Below, one piece after another: positions 1 to 9,007 of a DNA stretch of 24,907 bases (the first letter of the stretch is position 1; each line of letters opens with the position of its first letter). Source of the DNA: a virus. Below the pieces are notes generated by a model. It was not told the origin of the DNA and did no database searches. It worked only from the letters and a program-made list of their open reading frames with translations. Position numbers and translations under genes: made by a program. The DNA lies in IMG/VR virus record IMGVR_UViG_3300010334_000254, positions 1-24,907 of that record. One strand, written 5' to 3'.

Positions 1-1
1 A

Positions 2-1393
2 AATAATACCAAAGTAAATGGTTCAGTACCGAACACTAATCCAAAATATAATAATGCGACAGTTGTTAAAAATGACGCAGGTCAACCTGCAGTTTCAACA
101 TCACGTTCTCAAAATGCACCAAATGCAGATAACCCAACTGTAGCTTCTGCACCTCCTGGCATGAAATTACCAGATGCTTTAAAAAAGGTTGATCCAAAAG
201 CTATAGCTTCTTCGATGAAAAATATGATGAGTTTGCTTAACCTTGTTAAAAGCGTTATGAACAGTGCAAGTAGTCATTCACAAACTAAATCTGTTACTAA
301 AGGTTTTTCAGGAGCTCTTTCTATTCTTGCTCATAATCATGGGTTTAGTAAAGTTATAACAGCTTTTAATATTGCTCTTAATAACAACGGAATTAATTAC
401 ATTGAAACAGCATATCAACCTATTGTTAAAGAAGGTTTGGCTAATTTAATTCAGCAGGTTATGATATTTGGTGAAGATAATATACCAGCTCCAAAACTGC
501 CTCCTATCGTTTATGGTACAGTTTTACCAGCATTGAATTTAATAGTGTCTTTTTATAAAGTACCAAATCTTTACGTACAACAGTATTATTCATCTAAAAC
601 TGATCCATATCCAGGATATATTCAATGGTTAGGACCAAATGGAGACTATGTATATTCTCTTAGACTACCAACACAATACCCATATGAATCTGCAGATGAA
701 GATATATTAAGAACTTCTGAAATAGAGATTGCACTTGGATTTGAACCTTACATTATAAATTCAGGAACTATTCCGCTATTTCTTACACCTGCAGTGATAA
801 ATAATGTATTAGATATCGCCAGCGCCAATATACAAAAAAATGGCATGGAGAAAAATATGGGTAATGGTTCATCTGTTAATTTGATGAGTTTATTACCGCA
901 ATTGATGGGTGTTGCTGGAACTGCTTTAAATTTATCTCAAACATCTCATTTACCTACATCATTTTTAAATCAAAGTACTGTTTCTACATCATTACAAAAA
1001 TTTGCAACAAATGTTTCTATGGCTAAATTAATGCAATCTAAATCTGCAGGAGCTTTTAATATTCCATCAGCATTTAGTAGTCTTACAAATATTGCATCAC
1101 TGGCAGGAGCTTTAGGTTCATTGGGGATTTCTATACCAAGTTTAGCTGCTGCAGCTGGTCTTACAAGTATTAGTAGTTTAGGTGCTGTTGCAGATATTAC
1201 TAAATTATTAGCTTCTTCTTCGAATGCACTGAATCAATTGAATTCGCTTGGTAAATCTCCTTCTGGATTAGCATATGATGCGTATACAGCTGCAGGTGCT
1301 ACCTCGGCTTCAGTGGCTCTTGGATTACAACACTCTAATGTTTCTACAGCTGGTATTTTAGCTACCGAATTATTATTAAGTAAGGTATTGTGA
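2..1393 (+). CDS. Spike/hub-adjacent structural protein, left-truncated
   Basis: The frame is open from base 2 to a TGA at 1391-1393 (463 codons), so the gene starts outside the window. The first internal ATG, at 161, is unlikely to be the true start because the reading frame continues upstream of it without a stop. Residues 1-53 are a low-complexity N/P/A/S-rich stretch that looks like a linker. Next comes a helical segment with many K, M and S residues, then a more globular part with a YGTVLPALNLIV stretch and Y- and P-rich motifs. The last ~150 residues are Ala/Ser/Leu-rich and probably helical. I do not recognise a family. It is followed one base later by the beta-helix spike gene, so a role in the baseplate hub or as a gp5-related protein is inferred from position only. 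No lysozyme signature or OB-fold motif is visible in the part present. Confidence 0.75.
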   Translation, partial: NNTKVNGSVPNTNPKYNNATVVKNDAGQPAVSTSRSQNAPNADNPTVASAPPGMKLPDALKKVDPKAIASSMKNMMSLLNLVKSVMNSASSHSQTKSVTKGFSGALSILAHNHGFSKVITAFNIALNNNGINYIETAYQPIVKEGLANLIQQVMIFGEDNIPAPKLPPIVYGTVLPALNLIVSFYKVPNLYVQQYYSSKTDPYPGYIQWLGPNGDYVYSLRLPTQYPYESADEDILRTSEIEIALGFEPYIINSGTIPLFLTPAVINNVLDIASANIQKNGMEKNMGNGSSVNLMSLLPQLMGVAGTALNLSQTSHLPTSFLNQSTVSTSLQKFATNVSMAKLMQSKSAGAFNIPSAFSSLTNIASLAGALGSLGISIPSLAAAAGLTSISSLGAVADITKLLASSSNALNQLNSLGKSPSGLAYDAYTAAGATSASVALGLQHSNVSTAGILATELLLSKVL

Positions 1394-1394
1394 A

Positions 1395-2186
1395 ATGGGA
1401 TTATTAGATAATTTTAATAAATTTTTAGAGAAAGCTCCATATGATGATGGAAGAGCTTCTCCTGATTATCCATGGATTCATGGAAGCGGTGGTTTACTTG
1501 GTGATAGAACCATAGTTCATGCTAACCCAGATAAACCAGATGAAGCATATCTAGAAAAAATACATCATGATGGAACCTTTGAACATAAAGAAGCCAATGG
1601 TCTATTAAGTAAAATTGCTAAAGAAGTAAGAGAATATATCTCTGGTGGTCATAGTCATAATTCCGATGGCAATAAAGCAGATCACACACAGGGTAATAAA
1701 AATACAGATGCTAAAGGTGATATGGGAACTGCTTCTGGTGGCGACCATTTCAAAGGGCATGGCGGTAAAGAGATAGGTGGATCTTCGGAAGGCGGTCATC
1801 ACCACACAGATGGAGATGATTTTCGAACTTCAAAAGGTAACGTCGTTCATGCTCATGAAGGTGATTTACATACTAATCACGAAGGCGATCATGTTTCAAC
1901 TGTAATTGGTACAAAATACCATACTACTGTTGGAGATCATGGTATTAATGTTCAAGAAGGTAGCTATGATACTAAAGTTAATAATGGTAAATTAAGATAT
2001 GATGTTAAAGGTAATATGTCTTTATTAAGTCATGATCAAATTAATTTATATGTTGGCGAAGGAACTGGCGTTATAAATTTAAGTGCATCGAATAAAATAA
2101 CATTAACTGTTGGAAGTAGTAAAATTGAAATGACTCCTAGCGGTATAACTATAACTGCATCTGCGGTAAATTTTGTAAAGGTATAA
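1395..2186 (+). CDS. Central spike protein with gp5/VgrG-type beta-helix
   Basis: This 263-aa protein should form the membrane-piercing needle under the tail tube. The C-terminal ~100 residues carry the short G/V/T repeats typical of the triple-stranded beta-helix of T4 gp5 and VgrG, ending in a segment with KITLTVGSSKIEM and SGITITA. The middle (about residues 80-160) is very rich in His, Gly and Asp, including GGHSHN and GGHHHTDGDD, which could bind metal or form loops. The N-terminus (DYPWIHGSGGLLGDR) is globular. No lysozyme domain is present, unlike T4 gp5 (575 aa), so the enzymatic part is either elsewhere or absent. The PAAR gene follows immediately, as expected for spike plus tip. The assignment to a spike is firm; one-to-one equivalence to gp5 is inferred. 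Confidence 0.85.
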   Translation: MGLLDNFNKFLEKAPYDDGRASPDYPWIHGSGGLLGDRTIVHANPDKPDEAYLEKIHHDGTFEHKEANGLLSKIAKEVREYISGGHSHNSDGNKADHTQGNKNTDAKGDMGTASGGDHFKGHGGKEIGGSSEGGHHHTDGDDFRTSKGNVVHAHEGDLHTNHEGDHVSTVIGTKYHTTVGDHGINVQEGSYDTKVNNGKLRYDVKGNMSLLSHDQINLYVGEGTGVINLSASNKITLTVGSSKIEMTPSGITITASAVNFVKV

Positions 2187-2187
2187 A

Positions 2188-2490
2188 ATGGCTATAGCTC
2201 ATAGAAATGGCGATTTGCGAGCCTGTGGTGCTACTACTGTTGTTGGTGGGCAAAACTTTGTTTTCGTAGATGGACAACTTTGGTCTGTAAATGGTGACCC
2301 AAATAGTCATGGTGCTGGTCAATTGATTAATTCACAATCTTATGTTACTATAAATGGAATACCTGTTATACTTGTTGGAGATCAGGCAGCTCCCGATAAT
2401 TTATCACCAGATGTTTTGGATGGTGGTGTTACTCCTCATGATGATCCATATGCTAGTAGCGGCGATAGTTTAATAAACGTAGTAGGATAA
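2188..2490 (+). CDS. 5.4: PAAR-motif spike tip protein (T4 gp5.4-like)
   Basis: This 100-aa protein matches the size of T4 gp5.4 (about 97 aa) and shows the PAAR pattern: AHRNGD and a Cys near the N-terminus, repeated short beta strands (VFVDGQLWSVNGD, YVTINGIPVILVGD) and late histidine. PAAR proteins form a sharp cone on the spike tip and bind one metal ion. Candidate ligands here are H5, C13, H41 and H84, consistent with a three-His, one-Cys site, although the exact pairing is inferred. The gene lies one base after the spike stop codon and one base before gp25, so spike, tip and wedge start are co-transcribed. The start is the only ATG consistent with the tight spacing. Confidence 0.92.
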   Translation: MAIAHRNGDLRACGATTVVGGQNFVFVDGQLWSVNGDPNSHGAGQLINSQSYVTINGIPVILVGDQAAPDNLSPDVLDGGVTPHDDPYASSGDSLINVVG

Positions 2491-2491
2491 A

Positions 2492-2917
2492 ATGGCAACA
2501 TCAAGAGCAGACGTAATATTAAATCCTAGAGGTAAAAGAGAAGATTTCTCTGACTTTCTAGATAGCTTTGCTATGACTCCAGTTGGTAATCAGCTTGGTA
2601 AAGTAACAGATGTTCAATCTGTTAATCAATCATTGAAAAATCTTATCCTAACAAGTGTTGGTGAAAGACTATTCCAACCGCTCATTGGATGCAGTATATA
2701 TAATTCTCTTTTTGAATTAAATGATAATATGCAAGCTTCTAATATGAAATTTTTAATTGAAACAACAATTAAAAATAACGAGCCAAGAGCTTCTGTTATT
2801 GGAGTTAGTGTGTTACCTGAGGCTGACGAAAATACTTTTGGGATTAATATTATTTACAACATCATAAATAGTACTGATCCTATAACGCTTAATTTTACAC
2901 TTAAAAGAGTTCGATAA
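2492..2917 (+). CDS. 25: Baseplate wedge protein gp25
   Basis: This 141-aa protein is close to T4 gp25 (132 aa). It carries the family hallmarks: SVNQSLKNLILTSVGERLFQP around residues 43-63, GCSIYNSLFEL at 66-76 and the conserved EPR triad at 97-99 in NNEPRASV. gp25 bridges the baseplate wedge and the sheath initiator, and it corresponds to P2 gpW and type VI secretion TssE. It stops directly against the gp6 start (stop at 2915-2917, ATG at 2918), which suggests translational coupling. In T4 gene 25 is not next to gene 6; here the two are adjacent, as in P2-like tails. Confidence 0.95.
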   Translation: MATSRADVILNPRGKREDFSDFLDSFAMTPVGNQLGKVTDVQSVNQSLKNLILTSVGERLFQPLIGCSIYNSLFELNDNMQASNMKFLIETTIKNNEPRASVIGVSVLPEADENTFGINIIYNIINSTDPITLNFTLKRVR

Positions 2918-4741
2918 ATGGCCAACAGCGCACTACAGTTATCTTCCCTTGATTTTGATACTCTTAAACAAAATCTTAAGACGTATCTTTCTACACAGTC
3001 AGTTTTCAAAGATTATAATTTCGATGGTTCTAACATCAACGTTCTTCTTGATGTTATGTCATATAATTCATATTTAAACTCTTTCTATTTAAATATGGTT
3101 GCATCGGAAATGTTTCTTGACTCGGCTCAAAAATTAGATTCCGTAGTTTCGCATGCAAAAGAACTTAACTACACTCCTCGCTCAGCAAAATCAGCAGAGG
3201 CTAATCTTTATTTCCAAGTTGACACATCGACACCTTCGCCCTTCACAATTAAAAAAGGTTCTATGTTTGGTGGAACTAATGCAAATGGTACATATACATT
3301 TGTGACAGATAAAGATTATTCTTTTACTTCTGCAAATAATACATTTACGATTCCTAATTTAGCAATTTATCAAGGTAAGTATATAACTGATACTTTCATA
3401 TATAACGTATCAAACGAGGCTCAAAGATTTATCTTATCGAATAAAAATATCGATACTGATAGTATTACTGTTGTAGTTACAGAAAATAATGTTAATACTA
3501 ATTTCTCTGTAGCCACTACTTTGTTTAATCTTACTGCTACTTCAAATGTATATTTCCTTCAAGCTGCACAAAACAATCAATACGAGATAGTTTTCGGAGA
3601 CGGCAATTTCGGTAGAATTCCAAATAACTTAGCTATATTAAATATCAATTATAGAGTTACCAATGGATCTGATGCCGATGGTATTACTTCATTTATCTGT
3701 AATCAAGATTTAGGTCTCATGAATGGCGGTACTGCCTCTGTTCAAACTCCAATAACTGTTATTGCAAATTCTTCAGGTGGAGCTAATGCTGAATCAATCG
3801 ATTCTATTAAATTTGCAGCCCCAAGATATTTTGCTACACAACAAAGAGCTGTTGCATCTGATGACTATTCATCGCTTATTCTTGGTAATTTCGGTGGCTC
3901 TATTTCTGACGTAAGTGTATATGGAGGAGAAACTTTAGAACCGAAGCAATATGGTAAAGTTGTTGTTGCTCTTAAACCAATTGGTGGTACTGTATCCCCT
4001 GATTATATAAAAACTGAAATTATTTCTTTTATGAAACCATATATTGCTTTACCAAATAAAGTAATTGTAACGGATCCTGAATATCTATATTGTAAGATAA
4101 ACACAACAGTTCAATATGATAAAACAATCACAACAAAATCTTCAATTGGTTTGCAAGCTGATATTCTCGCAGGAATTGTTCAGTATAGTGCAGATCATAT
4201 AGAAAAATTTGGTAATGATCTTAGATATTCTAAACTTGTTGCTCATATTGATGATACTGATACAAGTATTACCAGTAACGACACTTCAATTAATATTATT
4301 AAAAGATTAACACCTGCATTAAATTATTCTTCTACATTTAGTTTCAGCTTTAATAATGCAGCTGAAATAGAACAACTATCTCCTGGTTACACTAAAAAAA
4401 ATCCTTTATCGGATGAACCTGTTGTCACTTCAACTGCATTCACATATGTTGACACTACTGGAACTTCATATCCTCTATCATATATAAGAGATGACAATTT
4501 CGGCAATCTTCTAGTTTATAGTACAATTAATGGTGTTTTCAGTGTTTTAAATTCTACAATAGGTACTATTGATTATACTACTGGAGATGTTAAAATCAAC
4601 AATCTATTGACATCATACTATGGTAATTATATTGAACTTTATATGGTTCCAGCCAATAAAGACATTATCGTTAACAATAATAAAATCTTATTAATCGACC
4701 CTAATGATGTTACAATTACAATGGTTGAAAAGATAGTATAA
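2918..4741 (+). CDS. 6: Baseplate wedge protein gp6
   Basis: This 607-aa protein is comparable to T4 gp6 (660 aa), the wedge protein that forms the inner iris-like ring of the baseplate and dimerises with itself and with gp7. The N-terminal region contains FDGSNINVLLDVMSYNSYLNSF (about residues 35-56, shown in part: DGSNINVLLDVMSYN) and LDSVVSHAKELNYTPRSA (73-90), both typical of gp6 and gpJ family members. FGDGNFGRIP at 226-235 is the characteristic FGDG..G..P turn of this family. The C-terminal third is more variable and beta-rich. It follows gp25 without a gap, and its TAA stop overlaps the next start by one base (TAATG at 4739-4743). Confidence 0.93.
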   Translation: MANSALQLSSLDFDTLKQNLKTYLSTQSVFKDYNFDGSNINVLLDVMSYNSYLNSFYLNMVASEMFLDSAQKLDSVVSHAKELNYTPRSAKSAEANLYFQVDTSTPSPFTIKKGSMFGGTNANGTYTFVTDKDYSFTSANNTFTIPNLAIYQGKYITDTFIYNVSNEAQRFILSNKNIDTDSITVVVTENNVNTNFSVATTLFNLTATSNVYFLQAAQNNQYEIVFGDGNFGRIPNNLAILNINYRVTNGSDADGITSFICNQDLGLMNGGTASVQTPITVIANSSGGANAESIDSIKFAAPRYFATQQRAVASDDYSSLILGNFGGSISDVSVYGGETLEPKQYGKVVVALKPIGGTVSPDYIKTEIISFMKPYIALPNKVIVTDPEYLYCKINTTVQYDKTITTKSSIGLQADILAGIVQYSADHIEKFGNDLRYSKLVAHIDDTDTSITSNDTSINIIKRLTPALNYSSTFSFSFNNAAEIEQLSPGYTKKNPLSDEPVVTSTAFTYVDTTGTSYPLSYIRDDNFGNLLVYSTINGVFSVLNSTIGTIDYTTGDVKINNLLTSYYGNYIELYMVPANKDIIVNNNKILLIDPNDVTITMVEKIV

Positions 4742-6996
4742 TGAAATTTTCAATAGAAAAGAAAATCTCTAATTTCATTGAGAATCAATTTCCTAGATTT
4801 TATCAGGAAGAAGGTGAAAACTTCATCCTGTTTACAAAAGCATATTATGAATGGATGGAAACTACTGGCAATCCAATCGCAGAAGCCAGAAAACTTTTAG
4901 ATTACCGTGACATCGATAATACATTAGATGCATTTCTACAGCATTTCCAAACAAAATATCTTTATGGTATCCCATTTGATGTTATCATTAATAAAAGATT
5001 TCTATTAAAACATATCTTAGACGTTTATCGTTCTAAAGGTTCTATTCAGTGTTATAAACTTTTATTCAAACTCATATACAATGAGGATGTTACAGTTTAT
5101 CTTCCATCTGATGATATGTTAAGAATTTCTGATGGTACATGGATCCAGCCAAAATATCTAGAGATTAACGATACTGGTAATCTTAATATTTTTGTCGGTA
5201 AGAAAATTGTTGGTGTTACATCAGGTACATCAGCAATCGTTGAAAATGTGGTAAAAAATCCTATCAATCAAGGTATCGTTTGTAACTTTGCGATTTCTAA
5301 TGTTTTACCAAATGGTGGCACTTTCACTAAAGGTGAAAAAATAACAATAGAAGGTAAAACTGATTCTATTAGTATTTCTACCGCTCCTGTCATTTTAGGT
5401 TCTTTGGATCATTTAAATATCGTTAATGGTGGACAAAATTTCCAAGTAGGTGATATTCTTAAAATAGCTCATTATGAACCTTCAAATAACCAAGTTATTT
5501 CTTCTGGTGTAGATGGACGTGTAAGAGTAACGAAACTTGCAACAGCCTATGGTGCAGTGAATTTTACTATCAATTATGGTGGATTTGGATATCTTCCAAA
5601 TTCTCATGTTTTCGTATATAATGCAGATGGAGACACTAGCGGTACTGGTGCTTCTTTTACCACAGGAAACTTCTCTTATGTTAGAAGTATAAAATATAAC
5701 ACTGATTTAATTTGCGATTATTCTAGCAATGCTATCAATTCTGTATATAATTTCCCAGGAAATCTAACTGCTAATTTATCTACTCCTATATCTTCTGCAT
5801 TAAGATATACTAATACATTATTTGGATCTATTGCTACTCTAAACAACATTGTTTCAGGTAATAATTATATTAAAGAACCTTATGTTTTTGTTAGATCAAC
5901 TCAATTATCTAATACATTACCTGGAACAGTAAGTACTTCAACATCTTCTAATACCGTTACTGGTACTGGAACAAACTTTACATACTATTTTTCCGCTGGT
6001 GATGTTATTGCATTTCAAGCAAATAGCATAGCTGTAGATTATCAAGTTATTAGAAATGTTGATAGTGATACTAGTATTACACTTTATGGACCTCCAAAAT
6101 ACTCCAATACAGTTGCAACGTTCAGAGCTGCTCCAGTTACTTTAACTTCTAACTTTGCAAACTATGATCCTACAGTTATTCAAAATGATAACACTATTGC
6201 AGGTAAAAACGAAATTGTAGTAGGTACACCTTCTTTTGGTAATAATATCGTAGCTGAAGTTACTGCAATTGGATCAGGTAAAGGTTATCTAGATTATGAA
6301 TTAGTAAAAGCATATAGATTAAATGCATTGAGCACACCAGCAATTGCTAGTGGTGGAACTGCATATAGTAATAATGACGCTTTAGTTTTCACAGGTGGAA
6401 TTTACACTACTCCAGCAGCTGGATATGTTACTACAGATAATGCTGGTGTTATTACAGCTGTTGTTTTAACACAAACTGGTTCTGGATTCACATCATTACC
6501 AGCCATATCAGTAAAAAGCACTACTGGCTCTAATGCTGTTTTAACTTCTTCGATCGTAGAATATGATACAACAAACTCTATCCAAGGTCGTGTCGTTAAA
6601 AAAGCTATTGGTAGAGACGTTGGGTACTGGTCGACAACACAAGGTTTCTTGAACTCAGATAAATACATTCAAGATAGTTATTTTTATCAAGATTACTCTT
6701 ATCAAATTAGAACTAATATTACTCTTGATAAATATAAAAATATATTATATAATACATTTCATGTTGCCGGTTCTGAACTTTTTGGTGATTTTTATCAAAC
6801 CATTAATGAATCTTTATTGGCTAGTGTATTATATGAATCAAATAAACCAATTATACAAGTTACGTCAGATAGTTCGATAATTACAGCAGATTCTACTATT
6901 ACAGTTGATGCGCTTATTGATAATGAAATAACTGTAGATATAACAACAATACTCTCTGATAGTACAAGTGTTACTTCGGATAGTTCGTTTTTTTAA
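4741..6996 (+). CDS. 7: Baseplate wedge protein, gp7-like
   Basis: This 751-aa protein follows gp6, the place of gene 7 in T4. Residues 1-130 contain FIENQFPRFYQEEG, FTKAYYEWME, RDIDNTLDAFLQHF, NKRFLLKHILDVYRSKG and SIQCYKLLFKLIYNEDV. I recognise the same arrangement (an acidic/aromatic segment, then a YxSKG...YKFLFKxLYNE motif) from the C-terminal part of T4 gp7. From about residue 140 the protein is a string of beta modules. These include a VGxTSGTSAIVENV..FTKGEKI unit, GGFGYLP and GSGFTSLPAISV repeats, and a GTVSTSTSSNTVTGTGTNF domain (about 395-465) shared with two other proteins of this window. The last 45 residues are an unusual S/T/D/I-rich tail (DSSIITADSTITVD). It is shorter than T4 gp7 (1032 aa) and lacks the T4 N-terminal half. 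The gp7 call is a family-level inference. Confidence 0.75.
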   Translation: MKFSIEKKISNFIENQFPRFYQEEGENFILFTKAYYEWMETTGNPIAEARKLLDYRDIDNTLDAFLQHFQTKYLYGIPFDVIINKRFLLKHILDVYRSKGSIQCYKLLFKLIYNEDVTVYLPSDDMLRISDGTWIQPKYLEINDTGNLNIFVGKKIVGVTSGTSAIVENVVKNPINQGIVCNFAISNVLPNGGTFTKGEKITIEGKTDSISISTAPVILGSLDHLNIVNGGQNFQVGDILKIAHYEPSNNQVISSGVDGRVRVTKLATAYGAVNFTINYGGFGYLPNSHVFVYNADGDTSGTGASFTTGNFSYVRSIKYNTDLICDYSSNAINSVYNFPGNLTANLSTPISSALRYTNTLFGSIATLNNIVSGNNYIKEPYVFVRSTQLSNTLPGTVSTSTSSNTVTGTGTNFTYYFSAGDVIAFQANSIAVDYQVIRNVDSDTSITLYGPPKYSNTVATFRAAPVTLTSNFANYDPTVIQNDNTIAGKNEIVVGTPSFGNNIVAEVTAIGSGKGYLDYELVKAYRLNALSTPAIASGGTAYSNNDALVFTGGIYTTPAAGYVTTDNAGVITAVVLTQTGSGFTSLPAISVKSTTGSNAVLTSSIVEYDTTNSIQGRVVKKAIGRDVGYWSTTQGFLNSDKYIQDSYFYQDYSYQIRTNITLDKYKNILYNTFHVAGSELFGDFYQTINESLLASVLYESNKPIIQVTSDSSIITADSTITVDALIDNEITVDITTILSDSTSVTSDSSFF
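5923..6132 (+). repeat. GTV..TTVTGTGTxF domain, copy 1 (in gp7-like)
   Basis: This coding-level repeat of about 70 residues has the pattern GTVS, TVTGTGTNF, GDVI and then a strand ending in TLYGPP. The same domain appears twice in the 1299-aa protein and twice in the 890-aa protein. Boundaries are approximate. Confidence 0.75.
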
Positions 6997-7013
6997 CAAG
7001 GATATAGCAAAAA

Positions 7014-8999
7014 ATGGCTCAGCAAATAGTTAATACAGGTATTGTAGCTAATGACGGAGTAGGTGATCCGCTACGCACTTCTATGCAAAAAGTTAATAAT
7101 AACTTTTCTGAATTTTATTCCGTATTTGTTCCTGGATCTTCAAATAACGTAACAGCTTCAAATAACTTAACTGTTACCGCTAACGTTATTTCGAATAACA
7201 TTTTTGCTAATACTAAACTTAAAGTTGGTTCTGCAGCAGGATATGATTTTGGTTCCCTTGCTATTATAGAAATTGACGCCTCTCAAAATACCTATGTTCA
7301 ATCAGTTATTCAAAATGCTAATTCTGGAACTAACGCTTCTGGTGATCTTGTAATCACTGCTGATACTGGTAATGATTCCGTCAACTATGTCGACTTTGGT
7401 ATTAATAGCTCTACGTATTCTAATACGACATATACTATTGCTGGAGCATTAGATGCCTATCTTTATACTTCAAATACTAATTTAACTATCGGTACAGCTT
7501 CTGCAAAAGAAGTTATATTCCATGCTGGTGGTACATTAGCTGCAAATAAAGTTTTAACAATCAATGCAACAGCAGTAACAGTTGTAAATAGTATAAGCTT
7601 AGTTGCTAATGGCGCTAGTGGCGCTGCAGGTCAAGTTCTTACTTCAAATGGAAGTGCTTTATATTGGGGTAATCCATCTGTTAACGTAACCGCACAGTAT
7701 TCATGGACAAATACTCAATCATTCAGTAATACTATTACATTCGGTAATAGCACTAGTAATTCAACCCTTACTGCAGCTATTACTTTAAGACAATCTAATT
7801 CGACTGTTAATGCTTCGATGAATTCTAATACAGTTCAAATTGCCAACTCAACTGGTAACACCCAAATTACTGCTACATCATTACTAACGCAAACTAGCGC
7901 CACTGTTAACAGTAATATATCTGCAACTCAGATAAGTGTTGCTAACTCAACTGGTAATATTGCTGTTACTGCTACTTCTGTAACTTTATCAAATTCAACT
8001 GCAGCTTTTCTTGTCGCTAATGCTACTGGCGTTTATGCAACTGTTAATGCTGTATTTAATAGCACAAACCTATTATATACTGGTAATACGACAACACAAC
8101 CAACTGTTACCTTAGCTAATACTGGATCATTTACAATTGGTAATAGTAGTACTACACAAACTACTTCTACTATCGCAGTTGCCAATTCCGTGGGTAATAT
8201 TGCTATTACACCTACTTCTGTAGCATTATCAAATACAACTCAGCCAATATTTGTCGCTAACTCGACAGCTGTAACTGCTTTCAATAAAATTCAAATTGGT
8301 AATAATGCCATAAATCCATATTCATATGGTACTGCAGCAGCTGTTGAAGTTGATTTATCATCTAATGGATTCGTTCAGGTTGTAATACAAAACTCAAATA
8401 CACAATTAAATGCTTCTTCTGACCTTGTTGCAGCAGCTGATAGTGGTAACGATGTAAGCAACTACGTCGATCTTGGTATCAATAGTTCTACATATTCTAA
8501 TGCATCTTATAATATCGGTGGAGCATTAGACGCTTATCTTTACGCTTCTAACGGTGCATTAACTATTGGTACTGCTTCTGTTAAAGACGTTGTTATCCAT
8601 GCTGGTGGTACAACAACTACTAACAGAATTCTTACTGTTAATACAAGTGCTGTTACTGTAAATACTTCAGCCAACCTTACTGTCTTATCAAATACATTTA
8701 ACCTTGGTACTTCAAACGTTGCTGGCCATACAACTTATGGTGCAGGTGGATATACATATCTACCAAACGGTTTGAAAATGATATTTGGAGCGATTACGAC
8801 TGCTAACTCTACAGCTAACATTATATCGTTTTCTGCGCAAAGTGGCGTTTCATTTACTTCAAACTGTTACTCGCTAACTTTAACTTCAAACGCTGTAGCT
8901 TCTGTTGCAGCTGCATATACAGTTAATGCTACTAGCTTTACATTAATAACAAATAGTGCTACTGCATCGACTGTATCGTTTATGGCGATTGGTATTTAA
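7014..8999 (+). CDS. Fibre-like virion protein between gp7 and gp8
   Basis: This 661-aa protein begins with QIVNTGIVANDGVGDPLRTS and then MQKVNNNFSEFY, an N-terminal module I know from marine T4-like phage structural proteins, probably the part that anchors to the virion. The body holds two copies of an NYVDxGINSSTYSN...LTIGTAS domain (about residues 74-193 and 433-550). Between them are a GQVLTSNGSALYWG motif, a YSWTNTQSFSNTITFGNST motif and at least three N/S/T-rich repeats of the form VANSTGNIAVTATSVTLSN, which suggest a beta-helix or beta-prism shaft. The C-terminus (from about 570) is a separate beta domain with the strand NGLKMIFGAIT. It may be a short fibre or baseplate ornament. A ribosome binding site, AAGGAT (6998-7003), precedes the ATG. 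Its place inside the wedge operon argues for baseplate attachment; its ligand is unknown. Confidence 0.8.
   Translation: MAQQIVNTGIVANDGVGDPLRTSMQKVNNNFSEFYSVFVPGSSNNVTASNNLTVTANVISNNIFANTKLKVGSAAGYDFGSLAIIEIDASQNTYVQSVIQNANSGTNASGDLVITADTGNDSVNYVDFGINSSTYSNTTYTIAGALDAYLYTSNTNLTIGTASAKEVIFHAGGTLAANKVLTINATAVTVVNSISLVANGASGAAGQVLTSNGSALYWGNPSVNVTAQYSWTNTQSFSNTITFGNSTSNSTLTAAITLRQSNSTVNASMNSNTVQIANSTGNTQITATSLLTQTSATVNSNISATQISVANSTGNIAVTATSVTLSNSTAAFLVANATGVYATVNAVFNSTNLLYTGNTTTQPTVTLANTGSFTIGNSSTTQTTSTIAVANSVGNIAITPTSVALSNTTQPIFVANSTAVTAFNKIQIGNNAINPYSYGTAAAVEVDLSSNGFVQVVIQNSNTQLNASSDLVAAADSGNDVSNYVDLGINSSTYSNASYNIGGALDAYLYASNGALTIGTASVKDVVIHAGGTTTTNRILTVNTSAVTVNTSANLTVLSNTFNLGTSNVAGHTTYGAGGYTYLPNGLKMIFGAITTANSTANIISFSAQSGVSFTSNCYSLTLTSNAVASVAAAYTVNATSFTLITNSATASTVSFMAIGI
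7233..7592 (+). repeat. NYVDLGINSS..LTIGTAS domain, copy A
   Basis: First copy in the 661-aa protein, running from the AAGYDFGS segment to NATAVTV. It reads VNYVDFGINSSTYSN, then GALDAYLYTSNTNLTIGTAS and then FHAGGTLAANKVLTI. Boundaries are approximate; the match is at the protein level. Confidence 0.85.
8309..8663 (+). repeat. NYVDLGINSS..LTIGTAS domain, copy B
   Basis: Second copy in the same gene, with SNYVDLGINSSTYSN, GALDAYLYASNGALTIGTAS and IHAGGTTTTNRILTV. It aligns with copy A over essentially its full length, and many codons differ, so the duplication is not recent. Boundaries are approximate. Confidence 0.85.
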
Positions 9000-9007
9000 G
9001 GAATAAA

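Noticed and set aside
6988-6994. Run of seven T at the end of the gp7-like gene as a terminator
   Set aside because: No convincing GC-rich stem precedes it, and the run codes for the final Phe codons and enters the stop codon.
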